From Moraxellaceae bacterium (GTDB lineage Bacteria > Pseudomonadota > Gammaproteobacteria > Pseudomonadales > Moraxellaceae), in NCBI GenBank assembly GCA_029237815.1, contig JAQZBP010000002.1:332917-396916 (forward strand): DNA of 64,000 nucleotides, written 5' to 3'. The notes below the pieces were generated by a model. The model was given only the letters and a program-made list of their open reading frames with translations, was not told the origin of the DNA and ran no database searches. Positions within the stretch are counted from its first letter, which is position 1, and each line of letters begins with the position of its first letter. Shown here piece by piece: positions 25,326 through 33,466 of this stretch. The translations under genes were made by a program, and so were the position numbers.

Positions 25326-27120
25326 ATTCAATGACGACATCGAGGAAGGCTTCGCCATAACGCTCTAGTTTCTTGTCGCCGACTCCTGCAACCCTGCCAA
25401 GTTCGACGAGACTGCGTGGACGCGCTGACAGGATCTCCATCAGCGTACTGTCGTGAAATATCACATAGGGAGGGACGCCCTGTTCCTGCGCAAGCTGCCG
25501 GCGCTTGGAACGAAGCGCTTCCCAGAGTACGCGATCCTCACTTGCAATATCCAGTGCAGGCTTGCCACCGGATTTGCGCGGGGTGACCGTTTTCGCCTGC
25601 TCGCGTCGCAACATCAGTGTCGCATCTCCACGCAGCAGTGGCCGACAGGAATCGTCGAGCCGCAGCGCACCGAAGCCCTCCGGATCCGTCTGCAAGAAGC
25701 CGCGCGCCAGCAACTGGCGGAAGATGGAGCGCCACTCTTTTTCTGGCAATTCGGCGCCTCGCCCGAAGACCGACAGTGACTCATGGCCGTTGGCCAGGAG
25801 CCGCTCGGTGCGCTCGCCACGCAGGACGTCCACCAGGTATTCGACACCGTAGCGGCTGCCGGTACGGTAGACGGCGGATAATGCCATGCGTGCAGGCTCG
25901 GTTGCCTCCCAGGTAGGAGATGGCTCGATGCAGTTGTCGCAATGCCCACAGGGCTCCGCCAGGTGCTCGCCGAAATGCGCCAGCAACAACTGCCGACGGC
26001 ACTGCACGGTTTCACAGAGCGCCAGCATCGCATCGACCTTGCGCTTTTCCTCGCGGCGGTGTTCGTCGCCGGCCTCGGACTGGTCCAGCATGGACTTCAG
26101 CTTGATGACGTCGGCGATGCCGTAGACCATCCAGGCGTTGGCAGCGAGGCCATCACGTCCGGCACGCCCGGTTTCCTGGTAATAGGACTCTATGCTCTTC
26201 GGCAGGTCGAGGTGCGCTACGAAGCGCACGTTGGGCTTGTCGATGCCCATGCCGAACGCGACGGTGGCGACCATGATGATCCCCTCCTCACGCAGAAAGC
26301 GGGTCTGGTTCTCTTCCCGGACGTTGCCCGGCAGGCCCGCATGATATGGCAGCGCGCGAATGCCGCGCTGGTTCAGCGCCTCCGCCGTCTTCTCGACCTT
26401 GTTGCGCGAGAGACAGTAGACAATACCGGCATCTCCCGGATGCTCGCGGCGAATGAAGGCTTCGAGCTGGTCCAGTGATTTCTGCTTCTGCGCGATGCGA
26501 TAGAAAATGTTGGGACGGTCGAAGCTGCTGATGAATATCTCGGCATTCTGCAGCCCCAGCCGCTCGATGATGTCGGCACGCGTGCGCGGATCGGCCGTGG
26601 CCGTGAGCGCGATACGCGGGATCTGCGGGAACTGCTCCTTGAGCAGGGAGAGCCCGAGGTAGTCGGAGCGGAAATCGTGCCCCCAGTGCGAGACGCAATG
26701 CGCCTCGTCGATGGCAAAAAGGGCGATGTGGATGCGTGACAGCATGTCCAGCATGCGCGCGGTCACGAGGCGCTCGGGCGCGATATAAAGCAGGTCGAGG
26801 CGGCCATCGAGCAGTTGCGACTCGATGGCCTGGGCCTGTTGCCAGTCGAGTGTCGAACTGAGGTAGGCAGCGCGCACGCCTGACTGCACCAGGGACGCCA
26901 CCTGGTCCTGCATGAGGGCGATCAGCGGCGAGACCACGATCGCGGTCCCGGAACGCGCCAGGGCCGGCACCTGGTAACAGAGCGACTTGCCACCGCCGGT
27001 GGGCATGAGCACCAGCGCGTCTCCCCCCGCGATGATGGTGTCGACGATGGCTTCCTGAGGACCGCGAAAGGATTCGTAGCCGAAGATGCTGTGCAGGATG
27101 TCGCGAGGAGACTGTGTCAT
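25318..27120 (-). CDS. recQ: ATP-dependent DNA helicase RecQ
   Basis: This 600-residue RecQ helicase has Walker A MPTGGGKSL, the DEAH box in IDEAHCVSHWGHDFR, the QETGRAGRDG arginine-finger motif, the zinc-binding CRRQLLLAHFGE...CGHCDNC region, a winged-helix RQC domain and a C-terminal HRDC domain (AQEQGVPPYVIFHDS). RecQ works with RecJ and RecFOR in recombinational repair. The gene starts at ATG 27120 with no Shine-Dalgarno sequence, only 8 bases after a strong -10 element, so the mRNA may be leaderless. It probably forms an operon with the YgjP-like gene. Confidence 0.97.
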   Translation of the reverse strand: MTQSPRDILHSIFGYESFRGPQEAIVDTIIAGGDALVLMPTGGGKSLCYQVPALARSGTAIVVSPLIALMQDQVASLVQSGVRAAYLSSTLDWQQAQAIESQLLDGRLDLLYIAPERLVTARMLDMLSRIHIALFAIDEAHCVSHWGHDFRSDYLGLSLLKEQFPQIPRIALTATADPRTRADIIERLGLQNAEIFISSFDRPNIFYRIAQKQKSLDQLEAFIRREHPGDAGIVYCLSRNKVEKTAEALNQRGIRALPYHAGLPGNVREENQTRFLREEGIIMVATVAFGMGIDKPNVRFVAHLDLPKSIESYYQETGRAGRDGLAANAWMVYGIADVIKLKSMLDQSEAGDEHRREEKRKVDAMLALCETVQCRRQLLLAHFGEHLAEPCGHCDNCIEPSPTWEATEPARMALSAVYRTGSRYGVEYLVDVLRGERTERLLANGHESLSVFGRGAELPEKEWRSIFRQLLARGFLQTDPEGFGALRLDDSCRPLLRGDATLMLRREQAKTVTPRKSGGKPALDIASEDRVLWEALRSKRRQLAQEQGVPPYVIFHDSTLMEILSARPRSLVELGRVAGVGDKKLERYGEAFLDVVIEYA

Positions 27121-27128
27121 GGCGGCGG

Positions 27129-27158
27129 ATTATCGGCCATGCGCTTGGCCACTGTCAG
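27129..27158 (-). promoter_or_regulatory. Sigma-70-type promoter of recQ
   Basis: On the minus strand CTGACA (27158-27153) and GATAAT (27134-27129) are separated by 18 bases; each matches consensus at five of six positions. The expected start of transcription falls within about two bases of the recQ ATG. Confidence 0.6.
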
Positions 27159-27175
27159 CCATACATGAGGGGCAT

Positions 27176-27205
27176 TTGGGTTGGATGGGGACACTGGCCT
27201 ACAAT
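27176..27205 (+). promoter_or_regulatory. Possible promoter of the UPF0149 gene
   Basis: TTGGGT (27176-27181) and TACAAT (27200-27205) are 18 bases apart. Transcription would begin just before the AAAGGAG ribosome-binding site at 27214. Confidence 0.45.
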
Positions 27206-27228
27206 TCGCGTCTAAAGGAGCCCGCCCC

Positions 27229-27795
27229 ATGCACGAAAACCATGCCCTTCCCGCCGAGACCCGGCAGCGCCTACAGGACTTCCTGGACAGTGAAGACAAT
27301 ACGGATGGGCTCGACTTCGTCGCCACCCATGGCTTCCTGACCGCCCTGACGGTGGGCCCCGATACCCCGCCGGTCGACGTCTGGCTGCCCTCGCTCTTCG
27401 ATGACCAGCCCATCTGTGTCGACCCTGCGCGTGCCGAACAGGTGCGCGCGGACCTGGAGGCATGGCGCAAGGAGATCCATGCCACCCTCTACCACGGCCA
27501 GTCGCTCGCCCTGCCCTGCCCCCTGACGCTCAAGGCGACCGAGTCGACGGACCTGAACGATTGGTGCGCCGGCTTCATGGAGGGCATGTTCCTCAAGGAA
27601 GCCAGCTGGTACGACGTCAACGAGGACCTGGTTGCGGACCTGACACTGCCCATGGTCGTCCTCTCCGACCTCATTGACGATCCGGAGCTGCAGCACATCC
27701 GCCGCGACCAGAAGCTGACGCGCGAACTGGCGCAGCAGATCCCGGATGTCCTGACCGAGCTCTACCTGCATTTCCACGCACCCAAGACTGCCTGA
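27229..27795 (+). CDS. UPF0149 (YecA/YgfB) family protein
   Basis: This 188-residue protein has the UPF0149 fold: an N-terminal helical part (DGLDFVATHGFLTAL) and the DWCAGFMEGM motif near residue 110. There is no SEC-C zinc tail, so it resembles YgfB or the short YecA forms. In P. aeruginosa a YgfB protein influences beta-lactamase regulation, but function is not general. The ATG at 27229 has AAAGGAG eight bases upstream. It is divergent from recQ and ends at a strong bidirectional terminator. Confidence 0.82.
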   Translation: MHENHALPAETRQRLQDFLDSEDNTDGLDFVATHGFLTALTVGPDTPPVDVWLPSLFDDQPICVDPARAEQVRADLEAWRKEIHATLYHGQSLALPCPLTLKATESTDLNDWCAGFMEGMFLKEASWYDVNEDLVADLTLPMVVLSDLIDDPELQHIRRDQKLTRELAQQIPDVLTELYLHFHAPKTA

Positions 27796-27811
27796 ACTAC
27801 CACTTGCCAAT

Positions 27812-27847
27812 AAAATGGGCCTGCCGGCTTCCCGGCAGGCCCATTTT
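27812..27847. terminator. Bidirectional terminator between UPF0149 gene and creD
   Basis: A perfect 16-base stem (AAAATGGGCCTGCCGG with its complement) encloses a CTTC loop and ends in TTTT on both strands. It serves both convergent genes. Confidence 0.93.
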
Positions 27848-27859
27848 CCGTCCTGCCTC

Positions 27860-29218
27860 TTATCGTGTCGGCGTGCCAGCGTTGAGGACAGCCGGAGCAT
27901 CTCCGATGGCAAACCAGTCCAGGCGCCGGGTGAGGATCATCACGATCGCCAGCACGCCGAACAGCAGCAGTGATCCCATCAGCAGGGCATAGTCCTCCGC
28001 CTGCAGCAGCGCATAGAGCACGCCGAACAGCACCGTCATCAGGCTGGCGAAGCCCAGCCCTCGCCAGAAGCTCTTCAGGACAAAGGAGACATAGAAAGCG
28101 AGCAGGCTGATACACGCGCCGGAGGCCACGCCATAGGCCAGCACGAACGCCACATGCTCGGACAGCGCCACCACCAGCAGGAAGAAGATCGTCAGGGCAA
28201 AGCCCACCAGCAGGTACTGCATGGGATGGATGCGCAGGCCTTTCAGGACCTCGAAGAAGAAGAACACCGCGAAGGCCAAGCCCACGAAGAGGAAGCCGTA
28301 CTTCAGCGCGCGTTCCGACTGCAGGTAGATGTCGACGGGCTTGATCAGCTTCACGCCCATGACATTCTGCATGAAAGGCGCGCAGGCGTCGGCACCACCG
28401 TTGCTGATGCAGTCACCGAAGAGCTTCTCCATGCCGGTTGCGAGAAAGGTCGTGCTCCAGCGCGCCCGAAAGCCGTCCTTGCCGATCTCCGAGTGGTCCG
28501 GCAGGTAGCGCCCCTGGAAAGACGGATGCGGCCAGTTGCTCGCCAGCACGATGGTGGTTTCGCCACCAATGGGCAGGAAGTCGAGGCGCTCCATGCCCTT
28601 CAGCACGATATCCAGCTTCACGTCCAGGCGCTCCCCCTGGCTCACAAGCACCGGGGCATGCACACCGCTGCCGAAAGCGCCAAGGCGGGGGCTGGCTTCA
28701 AACGCCAGCGCGTCACCGTTGAGCGTGCCACGCGGCATTTCGCTGATGCCCCGCACATCGCCGATGCCGAGCGCGAGGTAGGGGTTGCCCCAGTCCAGGC
28801 TGTCGCTCTCTTCCGGCATCGGATCCCTGCGCAGATCGAAGGACGCCTGCACCTGCAGGTCGCTCTGGTAGAGCTGGGCCTCGTAGATGCCGCGGCGACG
28901 CGGCGTGTTCTGCAGGGCACCCTGCAGGGTGAGCGTGCGCGGCAGCCAGACCTTGCTGCGCTCGACCCACTCCACGGTCTCGGACTCCACACCGCCGGCG
29001 TCCTTGTGGCGGGTCACGACGCGTTCGAAGTAGGGCAGCACCAGTACGGGGCCCGCCACCCACTGCTCGCCCGCCATGCTGTTGGCAAGGTCCGTCCTGA
29101 CGGCGTCACGCGTCGAGGAGCGCTCCCATACCGTCACGCCGACCATGCGCAGCGGGATGCACAGAAGCAGGGTCAGGCCCAGGATCATCAAAAGCTTTCG
29201 CAGCAGGGGATTCTTCAT
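27860..29218 (-). CDS. creD: Inner membrane protein CreD
   Basis: This 452-residue CreD-family protein has an N-terminal transmembrane helix (LMILGLTLLLCIPL), a long periplasmic domain (residues 35-290) and about five to six C-terminal membrane segments (YGFLFVGLAFAVFFFF onward). CreD is induced by the CreBC two-component system and affects envelope integrity and beta-lactam or colicin tolerance. ATG 29218 has GGAG eight bases upstream; the frame stays open upstream through the creC region but without homology. It lies 94 bases downstream of creC. Confidence 0.93.
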   Translation of the reverse strand: MKNPLLRKLLMILGLTLLLCIPLRMVGVTVWERSSTRDAVRTDLANSMAGEQWVAGPVLVLPYFERVVTRHKDAGGVESETVEWVERSKVWLPRTLTLQGALQNTPRRRGIYEAQLYQSDLQVQASFDLRRDPMPEESDSLDWGNPYLALGIGDVRGISEMPRGTLNGDALAFEASPRLGAFGSGVHAPVLVSQGERLDVKLDIVLKGMERLDFLPIGGETTIVLASNWPHPSFQGRYLPDHSEIGKDGFRARWSTTFLATGMEKLFGDCISNGGADACAPFMQNVMGVKLIKPVDIYLQSERALKYGFLFVGLAFAVFFFFEVLKGLRIHPMQYLLVGFALTIFFLLVVALSEHVAFVLAYGVASGACISLLAFYVSFVLKSFWRGLGFASLMTVLFGVLYALLQAEDYALLMGSLLLFGVLAIVMILTRRLDWFAIGDAPAVLNAGTPTR

Positions 29219-29312
29219 TTTGGACACTCCATCCGTTTGAGGCTGGAAGGAGTGTGCCGGGCGGCTTTGCGGGGACGATGGAGCGGATGTGAAATCGGTG
29301 TGAAGCCGTGCG

Positions 29313-30746
29313 TCAGGCGCGCGGCAGTCGAAGCGTGGCGACCGCGCCGCCGTCGGGATGGTTGTCCAGGCGGATGCTGCCGCCGTGCAGCAGGGCGATC
29401 TCGCGCACCAGCGGCAGGCCGAGGCCGGAGCTGCGCTGACCGCCACCGGGTCGCGGCAGTGAATAGAAGCGGTCGAAGACCTGCGGGAGCGCGTAATCGG
29501 GAACACCGCCCCCCTGGTCGCGCAGCGTGAACACCACCACGCCCGCCTCCTGCGCAAACGCGCTTTCCAGCCGGCTGCCGGCCGGCGCGAAGGCGATCGC
29601 ATTCTCCAGCAGGTTGCTAAGGGCAAGTTGCAGCAGGAAAGCGTCACCGGTGATCCGTCCGGCGTCATCCTGCCTACAGGAGAGCTGCAGCTGCTTCTGC
29701 TCGAGTCGCGGTGCGGCCTCCTCGCAGACCGAGGCCCAGAGCGCCGAAAGCGCGAGCGGTGCCGCCTGTTCGAGCACTTGGCGCTGCTCCAGCCTCGCCA
29801 GGTGCAGCAGGCGCTCGATCAGGGCTTCCGCGCGCCGGTTCTGCTGCTGGATGCCCGCCACGAAGCGCACCCTGTCCTCCGCCGGCAGCGAATCGTCCTG
29901 CAGCAGCTCGGCACTGGCGCCGATGGCGGCCAGCGGACTCTTCATTTCGTGCGTCAGGGCCTGCACGTAATCCTCGATATAGCGCCTGCCGTCGAGCTCG
30001 CTGCGCATGTGGTCCATGGCCGCAGCCAGACGATCCAGCTCGCTGCTGCCGGTGGCGGGCAGGGGCTGGCGCTCGCCCTTTGCCATGGCATCGGCGTAAT
30101 CCACCAGGCGGCCGATGCCGCGCGCGATCCACCACGCCAGCACCATGCCGAGCAACAGCGCCGCCAGCAGGACCAGGAGCGCCTGCCGCGACAGCGCCTG
30201 CTCCCCCTTGAGCAGGAAGGGCTGCAGGCTCTGCACGGGCTTGTAGACCGTCAGCACGCCCCGGATACGGCCGGCTTCGTCGAGCAGCGGCGCGCCCACA
30301 TACATGACGGTGCTCAGGCGGTCGGCGGGATCATCGCGCGTGCTGCGGGCGCCGTAGCGGCCCTGCAGCGTCAGGTAGACGTCGTTCCAGCGCGAATAGT
30401 CGAGGCCCTGGCGCTTGCCCGCGGAATCGAACAGCACGATGCCCCGGGCATCGGTGACATAGACGCCGATCGTGCTGTGATGCCGCTCATAGCCCCATAT
30501 CCGCGCCTGCAGCTCGCGCGCCGGCAGCGCCCGCAAGGCCGTCGCGAGGCGCCCCTGCTCCAGGCGGCCATCGCGCAGATCCTGCTCGGCGAGCAGTGCA
30601 TAGGACGCCGCCGTGTCCACCAGGACATCCTCGGTGGCCTGCTGCAGCGCCGGCTTCAGCTGCTCGCGGAAATTCGCATATAGCTGCCAGGCGGCAAGGC
30701 CCGCCACGAGCGCGATCACGATGAAGACGCGCAGGCGCAGCTTCAT
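29313..30746 (-). CDS. creC: Sensor histidine kinase CreC
   Basis: This 477-residue membrane kinase has a first helix (VFIVIALVAGLAAW), a periplasmic sensor region (about 27-180), a second helix (ALLVLLAALLLGMVLAWWIA), a HAMP domain, HisKA with His in ALTHEMKSPLAA and HATPase (NLLENAIAFAPAGS, GLGLPLV). The two-helix sensor with GVYVTDARGIVLFDS matches CreC. It overlaps creB by 4 bases (ATGA), so translation is coupled. It phosphorylates CreB in response to envelope or metabolic signals in characterised relatives. Confidence 0.93.
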   Translation of the reverse strand: MKLRLRVFIVIALVAGLAAWQLYANFREQLKPALQQATEDVLVDTAASYALLAEQDLRDGRLEQGRLATALRALPARELQARIWGYERHHSTIGVYVTDARGIVLFDSAGKRQGLDYSRWNDVYLTLQGRYGARSTRDDPADRLSTVMYVGAPLLDEAGRIRGVLTVYKPVQSLQPFLLKGEQALSRQALLVLLAALLLGMVLAWWIARGIGRLVDYADAMAKGERQPLPATGSSELDRLAAAMDHMRSELDGRRYIEDYVQALTHEMKSPLAAIGASAELLQDDSLPAEDRVRFVAGIQQQNRRAEALIERLLHLARLEQRQVLEQAAPLALSALWASVCEEAAPRLEQKQLQLSCRQDDAGRITGDAFLLQLALSNLLENAIAFAPAGSRLESAFAQEAGVVVFTLRDQGGGVPDYALPQVFDRFYSLPRPGGGQRSSGLGLPLVREIALLHGGSIRLDNHPDGGAVATLRLPRA

Positions 30747-31411
30747 GGCTGCCAGCTGTAGCCAAGACCGCGATGGGTCTGGATGGGATCGAGATCGGGC
30801 GCCGCTTCGCGGATCTTGGCGCGCAGGGACTTGATGTGGGTGTCGACGGTGCGCTCCTGGCTGACATCGTGCGACCACACCATCTCCATAAGCTGGCCGC
30901 GCGAGAAGACGCGTTCCGGTGCGCGCATGAATGCGGCCAGCAGCAAGTATTCGTAGCGCGTCAGCGCCAGAGGCGTGCCACGGCAGGTGACGCGGGCACG
31001 CACCTCGTCGAGCTCGATGTCGCCGGCGGCCAGCGCACTGGCAGGCAGGGCCTGCGCCCGACGCAGGATCGCGGCGACGCGCGCCACCACTTCGCGCGGG
31101 CTGAATGGCTTCGGGACATAGTCGTCGGCGCCAAGCTCGAAGCCGAGCATGCGGTCGACCTCCTCGCTGCGCGCCGTCAGCATGAGCACCGGCACCCGCG
31201 ACTCGCGGCGCACGCGCGCCAGGACTTCGAAGCCACTGATGTCGGGCAGGCCGACATCGAGGATCAGCAGATCCGGACGATCCGCCGCCACCCGCGCCAC
31301 GACTTCCGACCCCAGCAGCAGGTGCGTGACCTGGTGCCCTGCCCGCTCCAGCGCATAGCGCAGGGGCTCGGCGATGGCGGTGTCATCCTCGAGCAGGAGC
31401 AGGCTGGCCAT
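30743..31411 (-). CDS. creB: Response regulator CreB
   Basis: This 222-residue OmpR-type regulator has a receiver domain (LLLEDDTAIAE, LILDVGLPDISG with the phospho-Asp, DDYVPKPFSPRE) and a C-terminal winged helix (LTRYEYLLL, THIKSLRAKI, IQTHRGLGYSW). The partner kinase CreC overlaps by 4 bases and CreD follows. In E. coli the CreB target tag is a TTCAC direct repeat; I did not find a convincing copy in front of creD. It starts 3 bases after the trhO stop, so it is probably read from the bolA-trhO transcript as well. Confidence 0.94.
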   Translation of the reverse strand: MASLLLLEDDTAIAEPLRYALERAGHQVTHLLLGSEVVARVAADRPDLLILDVGLPDISGFEVLARVRRESRVPVLMLTARSEEVDRMLGFELGADDYVPKPFSPREVVARVAAILRRAQALPASALAAGDIELDEVRARVTCRGTPLALTRYEYLLLAAFMRAPERVFSRGQLMEMVWSHDVSQERTVDTHIKSLRAKIREAAPDLDPIQTHRGLGYSWQP

Positions 31412-31414
31412 GCG

Positions 31415-32317
31415 CTAAAAGGCCTCGCCGCGCTGTCGGGCCAGACTGATCTGGTGCATGCGTTCGCGCAGGCGATCACGCTTGTCCGCGGTCAGGGCGG
31501 CGACGCAGTGCGGGCAGCTGACGCCCTCCTCATAGCCGGGCTGTTCGCGTTCTTCCGGCGTGACGGGATGTCCGCAGCCGAAGCACATCTCCGCACTGCC
31601 TTCGCCAAGGCCGTGGGTGACACCGACGCGGTGGTCGAAGACGAAGCATTCGCCCTGCCACAGGCTTTCCTCCGGCTTTACGCGCTCGAGATACTTCAGA
31701 ATACCGCCCCGGAGATGGAATACTTCGGCAAAGCCCTCCGTGCGCATGAAGCTCGACGCCTTTTCGCAACGGATGCCGCCAGTGCAGAACATGGCCACCT
31801 TGCGATGCTTTTGCGGATCGAAATTCTCGCGCACGTATTGCGGGAATTCGCGGAAGCTGCGCGTCCGAGGGTCAACGGCATTGGCGAAGGTGCCAATGGC
31901 CACTTCGTAGTCGTTGCGCGTATCGATGAGCACGACCTCGGGGTCGCTGATCAGGGCATTCCAGTCCTCGGGCTCGACATAGGTGCCGACGATGCGGTTG
32001 GGGTCCACGCCGGGCACGCCCAGTGTGACGATCTCTTTCTTCAGCTTTACCTTGAGGCGCCGGAACGGATGGCGGTCGCTGAAGGATTCCTTGTGCTCGA
32101 GTGCGGCCAGCCGGGCGTCGGCCCGGATGTGGGCGAGGATGGCGTCGATGCTTTCGCGCGTGCCGGAGATAGTGCCATTGATGCCCTCCTCCGCCAGCAG
32201 CAGCGTGCCGCGGATGTCGAGCTCGCGGCAGCGCGCCAGCAGACGCTCGCGCAGCGCCTGGAAGTCCGCAAGCGGCGCGAAGTGGTAGAGCGCCGCAATG
32301 ACCACCGCCTCAGCCAT
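31415..32317 (-). CDS. trhO: tRNA uridine(34) 5-hydroxylase, rhodanese-like (TrhO/YceA)
   Basis: This 300-residue TrhO protein catalyses oxygen-dependent formation of 5-hydroxyuridine at tRNA position 34. It has the N-terminal ferredoxin-like domain ([15 protein letters not shown]), a rhodanese domain with the active-site Cys in [12 protein letters not shown] and a C-terminal cysteine cluster (CFGCG and CPHC). The ATG at 32317 overlaps the bolA stop by 8 bases and GGAGG lies upstream. It forms a tight operon with bolA and creBC. Confidence 0.94.
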   Translation of the reverse strand: MAEAVVIAALYHFAPLADFQALRERLLARCRELDIRGTLLLAEEGINGTISGTRESIDAILAHIRADARLAALEHKESFSDRHPFRRLKVKLKKEIVTLGVPGVDPNRIVGTYVEPEDWNALISDPEVVLIDTRNDYEVAIGTFANAVDPRTRSFREFPQYVRENFDPQKHRKVAMFCTGGIRCEKASSFMRTEGFAEVFHLRGGILKYLERVKPEESLWQGECFVFDHRVGVTHGLGEGSAEMCFGCGHPVTPEEREQPGYEEGVSCPHCVAALTADKRDRLRERMHQISLARQRGEAF

Positions 32318-32618
32318 GCTTGCTGCCTCCACGGCAGGCGGGACTCTCGGGCGCGGCACCGGCCACGGCCCACTCCTCGGGAGTGTAGAGATGCAACGCA
32401 AGCGCATGCAGGCCGCGCTGCATTTCATCCTGCAGGAGCGCGTAGATCCTCTGGTGCCGGGCCACCGCCCGCAGGCCGGCAAAGGCGTCGCTCACGGCGA
32501 TCACCTTGAAATGGGTGTCCTGCCCGGCGCTGTGGTTATGGGATTCGTTCAGCACTTCCAGGTGCGTCAGGGGAAGTGCCTGCCGCAGACGGCTTTCGAT
32601 CAGGTTCTGGCGTGACAT
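32310..32618 (-). CDS. bolA: BolA family protein
   Basis: This 102-residue BolA protein has the class II KH-like fold: [20 protein letters not shown], then [14 protein letters not shown] and RHQRIYALL. The invariant His is in [14 protein letters not shown]. BolA partners with monothiol glutaredoxins in iron-sulfur metabolism and influences morphology and biofilm in stress. The 20-residue C-terminal tail is unconserved. It overlaps trhO by 8 bases and is the first gene of the operon. Confidence 0.94.
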   Translation of the reverse strand: MSRQNLIESRLRQALPLTHLEVLNESHNHSAGQDTHFKVIAVSDAFAGLRAVARHQRIYALLQDEMQRGLHALALHLYTPEEWAVAGAAPESPACRGGSKHG

Positions 32619-32644
32619 GGGGACCTCGGATGACTCTGGCGCCG

Positions 32645-32650
32645 ATTATA
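32645..32650 (-). promoter_or_regulatory. Probable -10 element of bolA
   Basis: The minus strand has a perfect TATAAT here, 26 bases before the ATG, in a very GC-rich stretch. There is no good -35, which would suit a sigma-S type promoter such as that of E. coli bolA, but this is inference. Confidence 0.45.
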
Positions 32651-32774
32651 TGCCCGGGGCCGGGCCGGCGCGGAGCCTCTTTGGCCGCTCCGCCGCGGAA
32701 CCTTGAGCTGGCGCAAACAGCAGGGACATCTGTCCCCTGCCAGAGAGCCACGGCCGCCTTGCCGCCCGGAAACG

Positions 32775-32801
32775 GAAAAGCCGGCAGTTCGCCGGCTTTT
32801 C
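32775..32801 (-). terminator. Terminator of the Hsp20 gene
   Basis: GAAAAGCCGGC-AGTTC-GCCGGCTTTTC is an 11-base stem located 21 bases beyond the Hsp20 stop. The T run is within the stem end. Confidence 0.85.
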
Positions 32802-32822
32802 GTTGCGGCCGGACTCCCGGCC

Positions 32823-33293
32823 TCAATGCACCTTCACCTCGATGGCCCGGGGCGCGGGTTTCTCGGTCTTGGGGATGGTCAGCATCAGCATGCCGTCACG
32901 ATAGCTGGCGTCGATGGCGCCCTCGTCAGCCTCCTCCGGCAGCGTGAAGCTGCGGCTGAAGCTGCCATAGAGCCGCTCGACGCGGCGCTGCTGGGTCTCC
33001 TTGTCCTCTTCGTCCACCTCCATGCGGCGCTCGCCGGAGATGGTCAGCAGGCCGTTGTCGACGCTGACCTTCACGTCCTCCTTCTTCACCTCGGGCAGCT
33101 CCACCTTGAGCACGAAGCTGTCCTTCTTCTCGAGGATGTCCACGGCGGGCAGCCAGTCCGGCCGCGCCAGCGCCTCGCGGCCGCCGGCGTTGCCGGACGG
33201 CAGCGCCGCCTGCGTCGATCCGCCGATCACGCGATTGTAGCGGTCGAAGAGTTCCTCGATTTCGCGGAACGGGCTCCAGCGTAACTGGGTCAT
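32823..33293 (-). CDS. Small heat-shock protein, Hsp20/alpha-crystallin family
   Basis: This 156-residue chaperone has an alpha-crystallin domain (residues 47-140; VDILEKKDSFVLKVELP, GLLTISGERR, YGSFSRSFTLPE, DGMLMLTIPK). The N-terminus RWSPFREIEELFDRYNRV is the usual class A form. It holds unfolding proteins for refolding by DnaK. It has a strong AGGAGGTG ribosome-binding site. A sigma-32-like promoter lies about 95 bases upstream, so heat induction is likely. Single gene with its own terminator. Confidence 0.95.
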   Translation of the reverse strand: MTQLRWSPFREIEELFDRYNRVIGGSTQAALPSGNAGGREALARPDWLPAVDILEKKDSFVLKVELPEVKKEDVKVSVDNGLLTISGERRMEVDEEDKETQQRRVERLYGSFSRSFTLPEEADEGAIDASYRDGMLMLTIPKTEKPAPRAIEVKVH

Positions 33294-33386
33294 CTCACAC
33301 CTCCTGACAAGTCTGCATTCGCAACTGCATGGCCGAGCCGCCGGCCCGACCTGCCTGAGGCCGGCACACGGCTCTCGATGAGACTG

Positions 33387-33415
33387 TAGATAGGCGTCAA
33401 AAAGGCATTTTCAAG
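33387..33415 (-). promoter_or_regulatory. Sigma-32 (RpoH) type heat-shock promoter of the Hsp20 gene
   Basis: The minus strand has CTTGAAA (33415-33409), a 14-base spacer and CCTATCTA (33394-33387). This is close to the RpoH consensus CTTGAAA-N13/14-CCCCATNT. It begins immediately after the T run of the preceding gene's terminator. Confidence 0.7.
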
Positions 33416-33418
33416 GGC

Positions 33419-33447
33419 AAAAAAAAGACCGCCCGCGGGCGGTCTTT
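33419..33447 (-). terminator. Terminator of the M48 protease gene
   Basis: AAAGACCGC-CCGCGG-GCGGTCTTT is a self-complementary stem followed on the minus strand by eight T. It is 20 bases after the stop. Confidence 0.92.
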
Positions 33448-33466
33448 CCGGGTGGTCTGACGCGGT

